DNA of 64,000 nucleotides from JAVJSU01 sp040219275 (GCA_040219275.1 JAVJSU010000102.1:186001-250000); one strand, 5' to 3'; shown: positions 1 through 8,886, counted from the stretch's first letter. Notes: a model not told the origin generated them from the sequence alone. Made by a program: numbers and translations.

Positions 1-3000
1 GGCGAAAATCCACAGGAATTTTCCCAAACTTTAATTGGTGATTTATCGGCTGATGTCGTGCTTTATCTGGCACAGGTTGATCCCAATTTTCTATTTCAGC
101 TAACACCTGAGGTTTGGACATCACTATCTGATGACACTGTAACTACTGCACTGGCATTTCTTGCCCGACAGAGCGATCAATCGGCGGACAACAGAAGTGC
201 GTTGCGACGTTTAGTTGATAATGAAATTGTCACACAACTGAATGCGCTAGATACGATTGCAAATGTAACGGTTTCTGGCGGGCAGGTGTTGCCCGGTGAA
301 GAAGGATCGTTGGCTGTTGACCCTGATGCGATTGATGTTGAAATCACAGATAACAGTACATCGCTTCTTTTGCAATTGTCTCCTGATGTTTGGGAAGTTG
401 TCTCGGGCAGAATAGATGGCATTGATGCGTTTGATGAATCCGCTGTTCAGGCATTACTTGATGTGGAGATTTCCTTACCAACAGATGTGCCCGAATTGCC
501 TGAAAGCTGGCAGTTCGATCATTTTAACAATGCGTCCGATCTCGCGGAACTGGAGACATTTACGCGTTCCCTCGCTTCCATCGTTAATGGTTTTTATGAT
601 AATGGCGAGATCGTCGGTGCTCTGGGGCAGACGGATGATTTAACGGTGGATGCTGTTACCCGAATGCTAGAAATTGAGCCGACGATGGCTGAATATTTTA
701 CTGCGGAACATCTGGTTGCAATGCCTACCGACGTATTTAATGTGCTCCCTGAGGATTTTGTTGCCAATTTAGACGGTTTTACGCGTGATGCGTTGGCGGC
801 GGCGACATTGGCGGAGAGTATTTCCGGTGAGCAAGTTGTTAGAGAACCGGTGACATTGCCTGATCCATGGCGCATACAACCCCCTGAAATCAGATCATTT
901 AGTTTTTCAGATATTCCATTGGCGACGTTTAGCGTGTCTACGGTGGGCAACATTACTGTTGAGACAGGTGTTGTAAGCGAGACTGATCAGGCGGATGATA
1001 CACAATCCACTGAAGAGGTTGATGGTGTTGATACGGACGATCAGATTGAGCCACAAGTTGCTGATGTGCCGGAAGGTCCCGCATTGCCACCCATATTTAG
1101 TGTGATTGGTGGTGGATTTGGCATAGAACTCGATACAGCAGATGATCTCTTAGAAATCAGGTTGCCGGCAGAATTTGCCCAATTATTGGGTTCAGAGACG
1201 GTGCGTGGTGCTGATTTCTTGAATTTGCTCACTGCACCTGCACCCGACCCTGCTACACTGCCGGAAGGTGTGGAAATTCCAACCATCCCGATTGATCCGG
1301 CGGTGATTATTACATCAATTCCTGCTGAAGCATATGAATTCCTTGCAGAAAATGATCCTGCGTTTATCTCTACGTTATCGACTAATGTATTTAACTTACT
1401 GCCGGATAATGTATTGTTGTTAGAGGGTTTTGCGCCACCACTGGCTGATGCGTGGGATGTGCTTTCGTCACAACCACAATTTGCTGAAATGCCATTGGAT
1501 ACAGCCGCTGATGTGATTGCGATCGGTAATGGTGATGCGGCAACTATACTAAATACCATCAATGCGAACGTGCCTCAACAATTTGAGGGCTATGAGGTTC
1601 GTTTGTTCGATAGCTTGTCTCCTGCGGTAGTGCGGTATTTTGCGCTGGAGCAGGATAATTTTTACGCTAGTTTGGACGCTGAAGTTTTGCAGAAGTTCTC
1701 GTCAGAAACGCTCGCTATTCTGCCTGAGGATTTTCTTGCTTCGCTTGATCCGACTGTGCGCGAAGAACTACTAAGTATCGCAAGTGGTGATACTGAATCA
1801 GCATTTGCGATTTTGGAAGCGGACTTGTACGCGACAGATGCGATTCCGGCTGATCCTACTGCACCTGCGTTGAATAGCGAGTGGCAGACAATTGCAGGCT
1901 TTGTCGCGGGTGTGCGCGAGTTTAATAACGCGTTCGACTTATTCCGCTATCCTGAAGCAATTGGCACGCCAGCAGATTTCATCAATCAGTTGTTTGAAAC
2001 CTCCGGTGGACGAGGTTTTGCGCCGGGATTACTTAATAATATCAGTGTTGATGCGGTTAATTTTCTGATTGAGACCGATCCAACATTCCTTGACTCATTA
2101 CGTCCTGAAGCAGTTCTGCTGTTTTCTGATGAGGTCACGGCAACATTCCCTGATGAAGTGCTTACACGCGCACTCGAGGGTGGGGAAGTCTTTACGCCGA
2201 CCAATCAAGTGACACGCACGAATTTTTCGCCAAGCCTTCTCGTGACTATTTTCAAAACGCAAGATGCTAACACAGTTTCTTCGTATAGTCAGGCAGAAGA
2301 GATTATGCTTGAAATCGACGAGGCAGATGAAAATATCACAGTCGATGTCGCATTTGAACAATCATCTTTTGTAGAGGAATCTATTTCAGGTGTAGCGCGT
2401 GAGGGTAGTCTTGGTGCGGTGTTTGCAGTCATTATTATCTTGATGTTCTTGAGCGGCGGAATATGGACAAAGGGACCGCGACGGATTGTAGGCATCGTAA
2501 TGATTGTGCTGTTCGGGGCTTTAATGGCATTACTGCTGATAACTGGTTCTGAAGATGTTGTTATCCTTGTGCTGGTTGGGGTAGGGGTTGTTGCCGCCCT
2601 GGCTATTCTGATTTGGCCAGGTAATTTACCTGATCCTGCGTGGAGAGCAACTCTAGTTATTGCGGTGAGTATTCCGCTGTCCATCTTGACTGCTTTCGTG
2701 GGTATGCGCTGGTTCTCACCTGCAATGCACGGGTTGATCTTACCGTTAGCGGAGAACTCGACATTCTTTGAATTTGTTTTACGGATTTTCCCTGATTCAT
2801 TAACGTTGAACATCATGACCCTTTCCGGGTTAACGGTAGCGGTGGGGCGTGTTGTAGATGACTCAATTGTTGTGCTGGAGAATATTTTCCGGCAGATGCA
2901 GTCTGGTGAGGACAAATATTCGGCAGTGGTTTCTGCGACAAGAGACGTTTCCTCTGCGATTTTCGTCGCTACGCTCATTGCGGTTGTCGTGTTCCTGCCG

Positions 3001-4506
3001 CTCGGCTTGACAGGGGGCATCATTGGTGCGTTCTTCCTACCATTTGGTCTTGCAGTAACGTATGCGTTGGCGGGGTCGTTTCTTGTTGCGGTAACAGTCG
3101 TTCCTGTACTGGCGTATATCTTCCTGAGTGTTGATGATATGCCGGAAGAGAGTGATCTGTGGTTAGCCAAGTATTATTTGCCCGTGTTGGAATGGGCACT
3201 TGGCAGTTGGTGGAATCGCGGATTAGTGCTTGTATTTGCGGCATTATCGCTTGTGTTTAGTCTTATTTTGTTTGGCACTCGTCCTGTAGCGTTTCTACCG
3301 AATTTCGGTGAACCACAGATTACTGTGAGTGTCGATATGCCATCATCCACGCGTGTTCTTGAGACAAACACACTTATCGGTGAACTGGAAGATTTCATTG
3401 CTGAGGAAATTCCTCCCGAACAGCTGGGTACTGTCCAGACAACAATTGGCGGCGGTGGATTGGATTTTTCCACACTGTTAACTGGAAATTCTGTTGAAGA
3501 GAATCGCGGTAGTGTGACGATTGGGGTGAATGGTTCATCGAGTGAGCTTGAGGTCTTTGCCCAGACAATTCGTGAGGAAGCGGATCGTATTTTTGGGGAA
3601 GACAATGTGATCGTGTCTGCCGCTTCCGTATCTGATGGCGGATTTGGTGGATTTGCTCTGGTTGTGTCTGGATTGCCAGAAGATATTGATGAACGTATTG
3701 CGTTGGATCAAAATATCATCGCCGCATTGGAAGCTATTGATGGTATTGCTAACGTATCTAGTAATCTGAGCGAAGCGGCGGCTACGGCTACTGAAGGATC
3801 CGAGACGTTTATTCGTGTGAATCTTGAACCGGCGATCTCTTACTCGGCTGAATTGGAAACTGAAGATACTATTGGTGTGACACAATTGGCTATTCAGGAA
3901 ATTGAATCGCTAGAGAATCTGCCGGATGGTATTAAAGTAAGCCAGGGTTTTGAAAGCGAATTACAAACAGAGGGTTTCCAGAGTCTGCTCGTGGCGATTG
4001 GTATTGCGTCGATCATTGTGGTAGCGATCCTTGTACTCACTTTCAGCTCACCTGTATATTGGTTTGCAATCTTCTTAAGCGTGATTGTTGCTCCTGTAGG
4101 TGCGGCGATTGCATTGACGTTAACAAATCGTGTATTGGGTATTTCGGCACTCATTGGTATTTTGATGTTGCTGGGTCTGGTGATCACGAATGCTGTTGTG
4201 TTGATTGATCGTGTAAGGTCTAATCGTACTGAGCGTAATATGTCAATTGATGACGCGTTAATCGAGGCGGGAAGTCGCCGTTTGCGTCCAATTTTGATGA
4301 CATCTTTAGCAACAATCATTGCTTTGATGCCACTAACGATTGGGTTATCTGAAGGCGCGATTATCGCCTCTGAGTTAGGCACTGTGGTCGTGGGTGGTGT
4401 GTTTAGTAGTACCGTGCTTACGTTGATTGTTGTGCCGGTTATGTACATTATCCTTTATCCTGTGCATCGTTTTCTTGTTGGCTTAGTCGGTATCAAAGCT
4501 GATTAA
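1..4506 (+). CDS. RND-family efflux/export transporter, 5' truncated by window edge
   Basis: The frame is open from base 1, so the first transmembrane helix and start lie upstream of the window. RND proteins are proton-driven inner-membrane exporters. The C-terminal two thirds show the family fold: a TM2-like helix at about 2407-2460, TM3 at 2641-2712, TM4 with the proton-relay Asp pair (motif VVDDSIVVLEN, Asp codons at 2857-2862), TM7 at about 3217-3276, and TM8-TM12 from 3985 onward. The TM10 lysine of AcrB is replaced in VITNAVVLIDRV, as in many Gram-positive-type RNDs. Two things are odd. About 770 extracytoplasmic residues before TM2 carry five or six loose copies of a 45-50 residue unit (consensus near DPxFxxxL.xEVxxxLPEDFLAxLD), and two extra hydrophobic helices (2485-2550 and 2554-2622) sit between TM2 and TM3. 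Family certain; substrate unknown. Confidence 0.88.
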   Translation, partial: GENPQEFSQTLIGDLSADVVLYLAQVDPNFLFQLTPEVWTSLSDDTVTTALAFLARQSDQSADNRSALRRLVDNEIVTQLNALDTIANVTVSGGQVLPGEEGSLAVDPDAIDVEITDNSTSLLLQLSPDVWEVVSGRIDGIDAFDESAVQALLDVEISLPTDVPELPESWQFDHFNNASDLAELETFTRSLASIVNGFYDNGEIVGALGQTDDLTVDAVTRMLEIEPTMAEYFTAEHLVAMPTDVFNVLPEDFVANLDGFTRDALAAATLAESISGEQVVREPVTLPDPWRIQPPEIRSFSFSDIPLATFSVSTVGNITVETGVVSETDQADDTQSTEEVDGVDTDDQIEPQVADVPEGPALPPIFSVIGGGFGIELDTADDLLEIRLPAEFAQLLGSETVRGADFLNLLTAPAPDPATLPEGVEIPTIPIDPAVIITSIPAEAYEFLAENDPAFISTLSTNVFNLLPDNVLLLEGFAPPLADAWDVLSSQPQFAEMPLDTAADVIAIGNGDAATILNTINANVPQQFEGYEVRLFDSLSPAVVRYFALEQDNFYASLDAEVLQKFSSETLAILPEDFLASLDPTVREELLSIASGDTESAFAILEADLYATDAIPADPTAPALNSEWQTIAGFVAGVREFNNAFDLFRYPEAIGTPADFINQLFETSGGRGFAPGLLNNISVDAVNFLIETDPTFLDSLRPEAVLLFSDEVTATFPDEVLTRALEGGEVFTPTNQVTRTNFSPSLLVTIFKTQDANTVSSYSQAEEIMLEIDEADENITVDVAFEQSSFVEESISGVAREGSLGAVFAVIIILMFLSGGIWTKGPRRIVGIVMIVLFGALMALLLITGSEDVVILVLVGVGVVAALAILIWPGNLPDPAWRATLVIAVSIPLSILTAFVGMRWFSPAMHGLILPLAENSTFFEFVLRIFPDSLTLNIMTLSGLTVAVGRVVDDSIVVLENIFRQMQSGEDKYSAVVSATRDVSSAIFVATLIAVVVFLPLGLTGGIIGAFFLPFGLAVTYALAGSFLVAVTVVPVLAYIFLSVDDMPEESDLWLAKYYLPVLEWALGSWWNRGLVLVFAALSLVFSLILFGTRPVAFLPNFGEPQITVSVDMPSSTRVLETNTLIGELEDFIAEEIPPEQLGTVQTTIGGGGLDFSTLLTGNSVEENRGSVTIGVNGSSSELEVFAQTIREEADRIFGEDNVIVSAASVSDGGFGGFALVVSGLPEDIDERIALDQNIIAALEAIDGIANVSSNLSEAAATATEGSETFIRVNLEPAISYSAELETEDTIGVTQLAIQEIESLENLPDGIKVSQGFESELQTEGFQSLLVAIGIASIIVVAILVLTFSSPVYWFAIFLSVIVAPVGAAIALTLTNRVLGISALIGILMLLGLVITNAVVLIDRVRSNRTERNMSIDDALIEAGSRRLRPILMTSLATIIALMPLTIGLSEGAIIASELGTVVVGGVFSSTVLTLIVVPVMYIILYPVHRFLVGLVGIKAD

Positions 4507-4535
4507 ATTCTCAATAAGATAAACACATTTCCTAG

Positions 4536-4562
4536 AAAAAGCTGACTTATCGTCAGCTTTTT
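4536..4562 (+). terminator. Rho-independent terminator after RND gene
   Basis: An 11-bp perfect stem (AAAAAGCTGAC / GTCAGCTTTTT) with a 5-nt loop ends in a T run, 30 bases after the RND stop codon. The A-rich left arm would also let it work in reverse, but no minus-strand gene needs it. Confidence 0.85.
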
Positions 4563-4664
4563 CTTTGCATAGCATCTTCGTATAGTCATGAACGAGAAAA
4601 GGATCTATGTTATATGGTGGCAATTGATAGTTTTTGAAAGCTACCTAATGATAGATTTGGATAC

Positions 4665-5939
4665 ATGAACATAAACAAATCATCTCAAATTTCTAAATTC
4701 TATAAGAAGACACTCAAAGATCGCCAAGAAGTTGTCAAAGATTGGATTGATGATGAGAATGACTTTTTGACGCTGACACAGGATCAGGCTGATAACATGA
4801 TTGAGAATGTTATTGGTTTGTATGGTTTGCCATTTGCGGTGAGTACGAATTTCCTCATCAATGGTGAGGAATATTTAATTCCTATAGTCATAGAAGAACC
4901 TTCAGTAGTTGCCGCATTATCTTTCGCCGCAAAACTTTTTAGAGAAGGCGGGGGATTTAACACGTCTAGTGATAAGCCTGAAATGATAGGACAAATCCAA
5001 ATACTAGATTGTCCAAATATCAATAATGCACTCAAACAGATTACGATTGAAAAAGAAGTCCTCTTAGAAGAAGTCAACAATTTAGGCGGAAGTATTGTCA
5101 AACGGGGTGGTGGGGCAAAAGACTTCGAAATAAGACAGTTCAATACAGATCAGCTTGGCGAAATACTTATTGTTCATCTCATTTATGATTGTAGGGATGC
5201 TATGGGCGCTAATGCTGTTAATACTGCCGTAGAATACCTTGCTCCAAAACTCGAACAAATCACCCGCGGAAGAGTTAATCTTAGAATTCTTTCCAATTTA
5301 ACGGATAGACGAATTGCTAGGGCAGAAGGTGTGGTTCTTGCTGATAGCTTAACCACGGACGAAATGAGTGGTAGTGAAGTTGTTCAATCTATTATCGAAG
5401 CTGGTGTATTTGCAGAAATTGATCCCTACCGTGCCACTACACACAACAAAGGCATTATGAATGGTATAGATGGAGTACTCATTGCCACAGGCAATGATTG
5501 GAGAGCCGTAGAAGCTGGAGCACATGCCTTTGCCGTCCGTAGTGGCACCTACTCAAGCTTGACGAAATGGCGGCGCGATTCACAGGGTAACTTGCGCGGC
5601 TCAATTGAATTGCCTCTGTCTGTTGGGATTGTTGGTGGCGCAACTCGCGTGCATCCCATGGCGCAATTGGCACTGAAAATTCTTGGTGTGTCTTCCGCTC
5701 AGGAACTTGCTGAGGTGATCGCTACGGTGGGGTTAGCGCAGAATTTTGCGGCGATCCGAGCATTAGCCACAGACGGAATCCAGAAAGGGCATATGCGAAT
5801 GCACGCAAGGCAACTTGCCGCCGCCGCGGGCGCACCGTTGGAAGCGATCCCGTTATTGGTTGAAACCATGGTTGCTGAAGGTGCAATTCGATTAGAACGA
5901 GCGAAACAACTCTTAGAAAACTGGAATGAGGAGCACTAA
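4665..5939 (+). CDS. mvaA: Hydroxymethylglutaryl-CoA reductase, class II (degradative-type fold)
   Basis: Reduces HMG-CoA to mevalonate in two NAD(P)H-dependent steps, the committed step of the mevalonate route. At 424 residues it matches class II enzymes, and it shows ENVIG (47-51), EEPSVVAA (77-84), DAMGAN (178-183), THNKGIMNG (259-267), ATGNDWRA (274-281) and GHM (375-377). The presumed catalytic residues Glu78, Lys262, Asp278 and His376 all lie exactly five positions before the Pseudomonas mevalonii set (83, 267, 283, 381), so the active site is complete. No membrane segment is present, as expected for class II. The stop codon abuts the next ATG (HMG-CoA synthase), whose ribosome site GAGGAG lies inside this gene, so the two are translationally coupled. 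The ribosome site for this gene is weak. In Chloroflexota a biosynthetic role is far more likely than mevalonate degradation. Confidence 0.95.
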   Translation: MNINKSSQISKFYKKTLKDRQEVVKDWIDDENDFLTLTQDQADNMIENVIGLYGLPFAVSTNFLINGEEYLIPIVIEEPSVVAALSFAAKLFREGGGFNTSSDKPEMIGQIQILDCPNINNALKQITIEKEVLLEEVNNLGGSIVKRGGGAKDFEIRQFNTDQLGEILIVHLIYDCRDAMGANAVNTAVEYLAPKLEQITRGRVNLRILSNLTDRRIARAEGVVLADSLTTDEMSGSEVVQSIIEAGVFAEIDPYRATTHNKGIMNGIDGVLIATGNDWRAVEAGAHAFAVRSGTYSSLTKWRRDSQGNLRGSIELPLSVGIVGGATRVHPMAQLALKILGVSSAQELAEVIATVGLAQNFAAIRALATDGIQKGHMRMHARQLAAAAGAPLEAIPLLVETMVAEGAIRLERAKQLLENWNEEH

Positions 5940-7025
5940 ATGTCATTAAATGGCACAGGAAGTTCATCAGGCTCATTTTTGATGCAACCTGATCGTAAAG
6001 TTGGGATTGTCGGGTATGGGGCGTATATTCCGCGCTATCGTCTGCCCGGTTCGGAAGTAGCGCGCATCTGGACAAATGGGTTGAGTGGAAGTCCGATCAA
6101 GGAAAAAGCAGTTGCAGGACTTGATGAAGATGTGACCACAATGTCGATTGAGGCCGCACGAAATGCGCTTGCACGTTCAGGTATTGATCCAAAAGAGATC
6201 CGTGCAGTTTGGGTGGGTAGTGAAAGCCACCCGTATGCAGTCAAGCCGACCAGCACAATTGTCGCTGAAAGTATTGGCGCGTCAGCAAATATTCAGGCGG
6301 CGGATTGGGAATTTGCGTGTAAGGCTGGTACGGAAGCGGTTCAAGCCTCTATCGGTTTGATCGGTAGCGGCATGGGAAAATACACACTGAGTATCGGCAT
6401 GGATACAGCACAGGGTCGTCCAGGTGATGCGCTTGAATATACGGCGGCTTCTGGCGGGGCGGCATTTTTGCTCGGACCTGCTGATGAAGCGTGTGCAGTC
6501 TATCAAGGAAGCTATAGTTTTGTGACAGATACGCCTGATTTTTGGCGACGTTCCGGAGAGAATTATCCAAGTCATGGGGATCGTTTTACCGGTGAACCTG
6601 CTTATTTTAATCATACGATGTCTGCGGCACAGGCGTTAATGGACATGATGGGCACACAAGCATCGGACTATACTTATGCGGTCTTTCATCAGCCAAATGT
6701 GAAATTCCCTAGTCGAGCCGCGCAGATGTTAGGCTTTACTGGTGAGCAAATTCAGCACGGTTTACTTGCTGGCGTAATCGGAAATGTCTATTCCGGTTCA
6801 TGTATGGTCGGGTTAACTGCTACGCTGGATGTTGCCCAAGCGGGTGATCGTATTCTCATGATTAGTTATGGGAGTGGCGCGGGATCCGACGCATTTGATC
6901 TTGTCGTAACCGAAAATATCAATAAAGTACGCGATCGTGCGCCCAAAACACAAGATTATATTGGTCGACGCACGGAAATAGATTATGCGACCTATTGTCG
7001 TTATCGTGGCAAGTTAAAGGATTAG
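5940..7025 (+). CDS. Hydroxymethylglutaryl-CoA synthase, archaeal type
   Basis: Condenses acetyl-CoA with acetoacetyl-CoA to HMG-CoA. The sequence is of the archaeal (COG3425-like) type: VGIVGYGAYIPRYRL near the N-terminus, acid motif AGLDEDVTTMS, nucleophile region WEFACKAGTEAVQ with Cys127, and the His motif VFHQPNVKFP. All three catalytic elements (Glu, Cys, His) are present, so this member is predicted active. The ATG at 5940 has GAGGAG about 7 bases upstream; a second Met at 5982 lies closer to the archaeal N-terminus but has no ribosome site, so the 14-residue leader is probably real. It sits directly after HMGR and 7 bases before the thiolase gene. In archaea this enzyme forms a complex with thiolase and DUF35 that channels acetoacetyl-CoA through a shared CoA site; the same three families lie together here. 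Confidence 0.94.
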   Translation: MSLNGTGSSSGSFLMQPDRKVGIVGYGAYIPRYRLPGSEVARIWTNGLSGSPIKEKAVAGLDEDVTTMSIEAARNALARSGIDPKEIRAVWVGSESHPYAVKPTSTIVAESIGASANIQAADWEFACKAGTEAVQASIGLIGSGMGKYTLSIGMDTAQGRPGDALEYTAASGGAAFLLGPADEACAVYQGSYSFVTDTPDFWRRSGENYPSHGDRFTGEPAYFNHTMSAAQALMDMMGTQASDYTYAVFHQPNVKFPSRAAQMLGFTGEQIQHGLLAGVIGNVYSGSCMVGLTATLDVAQAGDRILMISYGSGAGSDAFDLVVTENINKVRDRAPKTQDYIGRRTEIDYATYCRYRGKLKD

Positions 7026-7032
7026 GTGAAGT

Positions 7033-8193
7033 ATGCGTGATGTATCTATTGTAGGGGTTGGGATGACCCCTGTTGGTGAGCACTGGGATAAAAGTCTGCG
7101 AGAATTAGCGGCGGATGCGCTTCAGCTTGCGCTCAAAGATGCCGATATTAAGCAACTTAACGCGCTTTATGTTGCCAATGCTTTTGGTTCTTCGTTTAGC
7201 AGTCAGTCACATCTTGGGGCATTGATCGCGGATTTTGCCGGACTTTCTGGTATTGAAGCCTTCACGATTGAAGCGGCGGATGCTTCTGGTGGGGCGGCGC
7301 TCAGATCAGCTTATCTCGCAGTTGCTTCTGGTGCTGTGGAAACGGTTGCTGTTGTCGGTGTTGAAAAATCGACTGATGCGATTGCTGGTGCACGGGTTGA
7401 AGCACGCAACGTGGGGCTTGATGCAGACTTTGAGTCAATTCATGGTGCGACATTACCTGCCTTAGCCGCGCTGTTGATGCGCCGATATATGTATGAACAC
7501 AATGTTGCGCTGGATGTTTTTGAGGGATTTAGCATAAACGCACACGCTAACGGCGGACTTAATCCTCATGCAATGTTCCGCAATAAGATCAAGCCGGGTT
7601 CATTTGCTAGAGCACCTATGGTTGCTGACCCTGTAAGCCTGTTTGATGGCGCGCCTGATGCAGATGGTGCGGCGGCAATTATTGTTACGTCATCAGAACG
7701 TGCCGCAGATCTGGTTTCACGTCCGGTGAAAATAATCGGAAGTAGTGCATCGACTGATACGTTTAAACTTCAAGATCGTGAAGACTTGCTTTACTTTAAA
7801 GCAGTTGAAGCCTCGACCAAAGCCGCTATCTTACAAGCGGGCTTATCGCTTGATGCTGTAGACGTATTTGAATTGCATGATGCCTTCGCAATTGTCACCA
7901 CCATTGCGCTAGAAGCTATGGGCTATGCAGAAAGAGGGCAGGGCTGGAAACTTGCAGAGAATGCCGGTGCCGAGCTTGGTCTTAGTGGGCGGTTTCCCGT
8001 TAGCACGTTTGGTGGATTAAAGAGTCGGGGCAATCCAGTTGGTGCAACAGGGATTTATCAGGCTGTAGAAGCGGTGATGCAACTGCAAGGTCGTGCGGGT
8101 GAGAATCAGGTGAGTGATGCTAAAACTGCATTGATTCAAAACCTGGGTGGGCTTGCAAGCACGGCTGTAACGCACTTACTAGCAGTACAGTAA
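7033..8193 (+). CDS. Thiolase-family protein (archaeal acetoacetyl-CoA thiolase type) with altered active site
   Basis: The fold and position are those of the archaeal acetoacetyl-CoA thiolase that works with HMG-CoA synthase and DUF35. Recognisable blocks are the N-terminal VSIVGVGMTPVGEHWDKSL, the nucleophile loop, ELHDAFAIV (His282) and FGGLKSRGNPVGATG near the C-terminus. The usual nucleophile loop EAACASGG reads EAADASGG here, so the catalytic Cys is Asp83 (codon GAT at 7279-7281), and the usual GHP motif reads GNP (Asn334). Two of the classic catalytic residues are therefore missing, while length (386 aa) and the rest of the frame are intact. Either the protein is a non-catalytic partner of HMG-CoA synthase or it uses different chemistry. 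The ribosome site AGGATTAGG lies just upstream of the ATG. Family call firm; activity doubtful. Confidence 0.88.
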   Translation: MRDVSIVGVGMTPVGEHWDKSLRELAADALQLALKDADIKQLNALYVANAFGSSFSSQSHLGALIADFAGLSGIEAFTIEAADASGGAALRSAYLAVASGAVETVAVVGVEKSTDAIAGARVEARNVGLDADFESIHGATLPALAALLMRRYMYEHNVALDVFEGFSINAHANGGLNPHAMFRNKIKPGSFARAPMVADPVSLFDGAPDADGAAAIIVTSSERAADLVSRPVKIIGSSASTDTFKLQDREDLLYFKAVEASTKAAILQAGLSLDAVDVFELHDAFAIVTTIALEAMGYAERGQGWKLAENAGAELGLSGRFPVSTFGGLKSRGNPVGATGIYQAVEAVMQLQGRAGENQVSDAKTALIQNLGGLASTAVTHLLAVQ

Positions 8194-8202
8194 ATTTTTC
8201 TC

Positions 8203-8256
8203 CTCTCAAAGGCTATCACGTCCTCTACAATTGCGTTGAGTGATAGCTTTTGAGAG
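8203..8256 (+). other. Long hairpin between thiolase and DUF35 genes
   Basis: Arms at 8203-8219 and 8240-8256 pair over 17 bp with one G-U pair, enclosing a 20-base loop. There is no real T run after the stem (only GCGCTTTTGCC), so it is a poor intrinsic terminator. It may partly terminate or stabilise the mRNA 3' end of the thiolase message, or set the dose of the downstream DUF35 gene. Confidence 0.6.
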
Positions 8257-8328
8257 CGCTTTTGCCCTATGATTTGCCTAATTGTTCAGATCGGCACAAG
8301 TATATTGTGCACTGAGGAGAATTCTTAA

Positions 8329-8511
8329 ATGCAAATTTCACGTCACTGGCGTATGAACGCACAACGTTATCGTCTTGAAGGGTTTCGCTATCAAAATGGT
8401 GCGGTTAGCTTGCAGGAACGCCCTGAAGCGCCTCAAACAGATGAACTTGAAACTGCTGAGCACGCTATAGTTGATGTGGTGATTTCTCCTAAGAAGGAAG
8501 TAGCGGCATAA
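8329..8511 (+). CDS. DUF35-family N-terminal piece (helix and degenerate zinc-ribbon region)
   Basis: This 60-codon frame starts with a good ribosome site (AGGAG, 9 bases before ATG) and begins SRHWRMNAQRYRLEG, the typical opening of DUF35 proteins that partner thiolases. In the family this helix is followed by a four-cysteine zinc ribbon; here the region reads FRYQNGAVSLQERPEAP and has no cysteine at all, then an acidic linker and a TAA at 8509-8511. The OB-fold half follows in the same frame four codons later. It is therefore either the first half of a gene split by one stop codon, or a separate small subunit that binds the OB-fold piece. The start, the conserved helix and the lack of frameshift favour a made protein over a dead remnant. 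Confidence 0.7.
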   Translation: MQISRHWRMNAQRYRLEGFRYQNGAVSLQERPEAPQTDELETAEHAIVDVVISPKKEVAA

Positions 8512-8514
8512 TCG

Positions 8515-8811
8515 ATGGATAATACCGTTAAATCATTTGCCTCCAGTCAAGAGACCTTCGCGTTTTCTGGAAGAGGCACCGTTTACAGTTATACAGTCGT
8601 TCAAGACCCGCCAGAATCGTTTGCGGAACAAGCACCATTTATGCTTGCGTTGGTTCAGCTTGATGAAGGTCCGATTGTGACCGCACAGCTAACTGATGTT
8701 GATGGCGAAGTGGCGATTGGCGACCCTGTTGAAATGGTGACCCGCAAACTAACGACAGAGGGTGAGCGCGGCATGATTGTTTACGGATATAAGTTTCGTA
8801 AGTTACTCTAA
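8515..8811 (+). CDS. DUF35-family OB-fold protein (C-terminal piece)
   Basis: The 98 residues match the OB-fold half of DUF35 proteins: SGRGTVYSYTVV, then LALVQLDEG, VTAQLTDVD, IGDPVEMV and the terminal YGYKFRKLL. In archaea the DUF35 protein bridges thiolase and HMG-CoA synthase and its OB-fold lines the complex. The ATG comes after TAA-TCG in the same frame as the preceding piece, and the nearest purine-rich site (GAAGGAAG at about 8493) is some 14 bases upstream, so translation may depend on re-initiation after the first piece. No further stop or frameshift is seen. It could be one gene with a programmed or erroneous stop. Confidence 0.78.
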   Translation: MDNTVKSFASSQETFAFSGRGTVYSYTVVQDPPESFAEQAPFMLALVQLDEGPIVTAQLTDVDGEVAIGDPVEMVTRKLTTEGERGMIVYGYKFRKLL

Positions 8812-8828
8812 CATCTACATGTTGAAAC

Positions 8829-8862
8829 AAAAAGGGGATTAGTATCAACTAATCCCCTTTTT
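8829..8862. terminator. Bidirectional terminator between convergent genes
   Basis: A 15-bp perfect stem (AAAAAGGGGATTAGT and its complement) around loop ATCA, with A and T runs on both sides. It serves the DUF35 gene on the plus strand and the ABC ATPase gene on the minus strand. Confidence 0.9.
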
Positions 8863-8886
8863 TTATTCACTATTTAATTCCGAAAC

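Noticed and set aside
2289..3170. Long open frame on the minus strand opposite the RND gene
   Set aside because: It reads the reverse of a clear transporter, has a low-complexity Thr/Ser/Arg composition and no family pattern.
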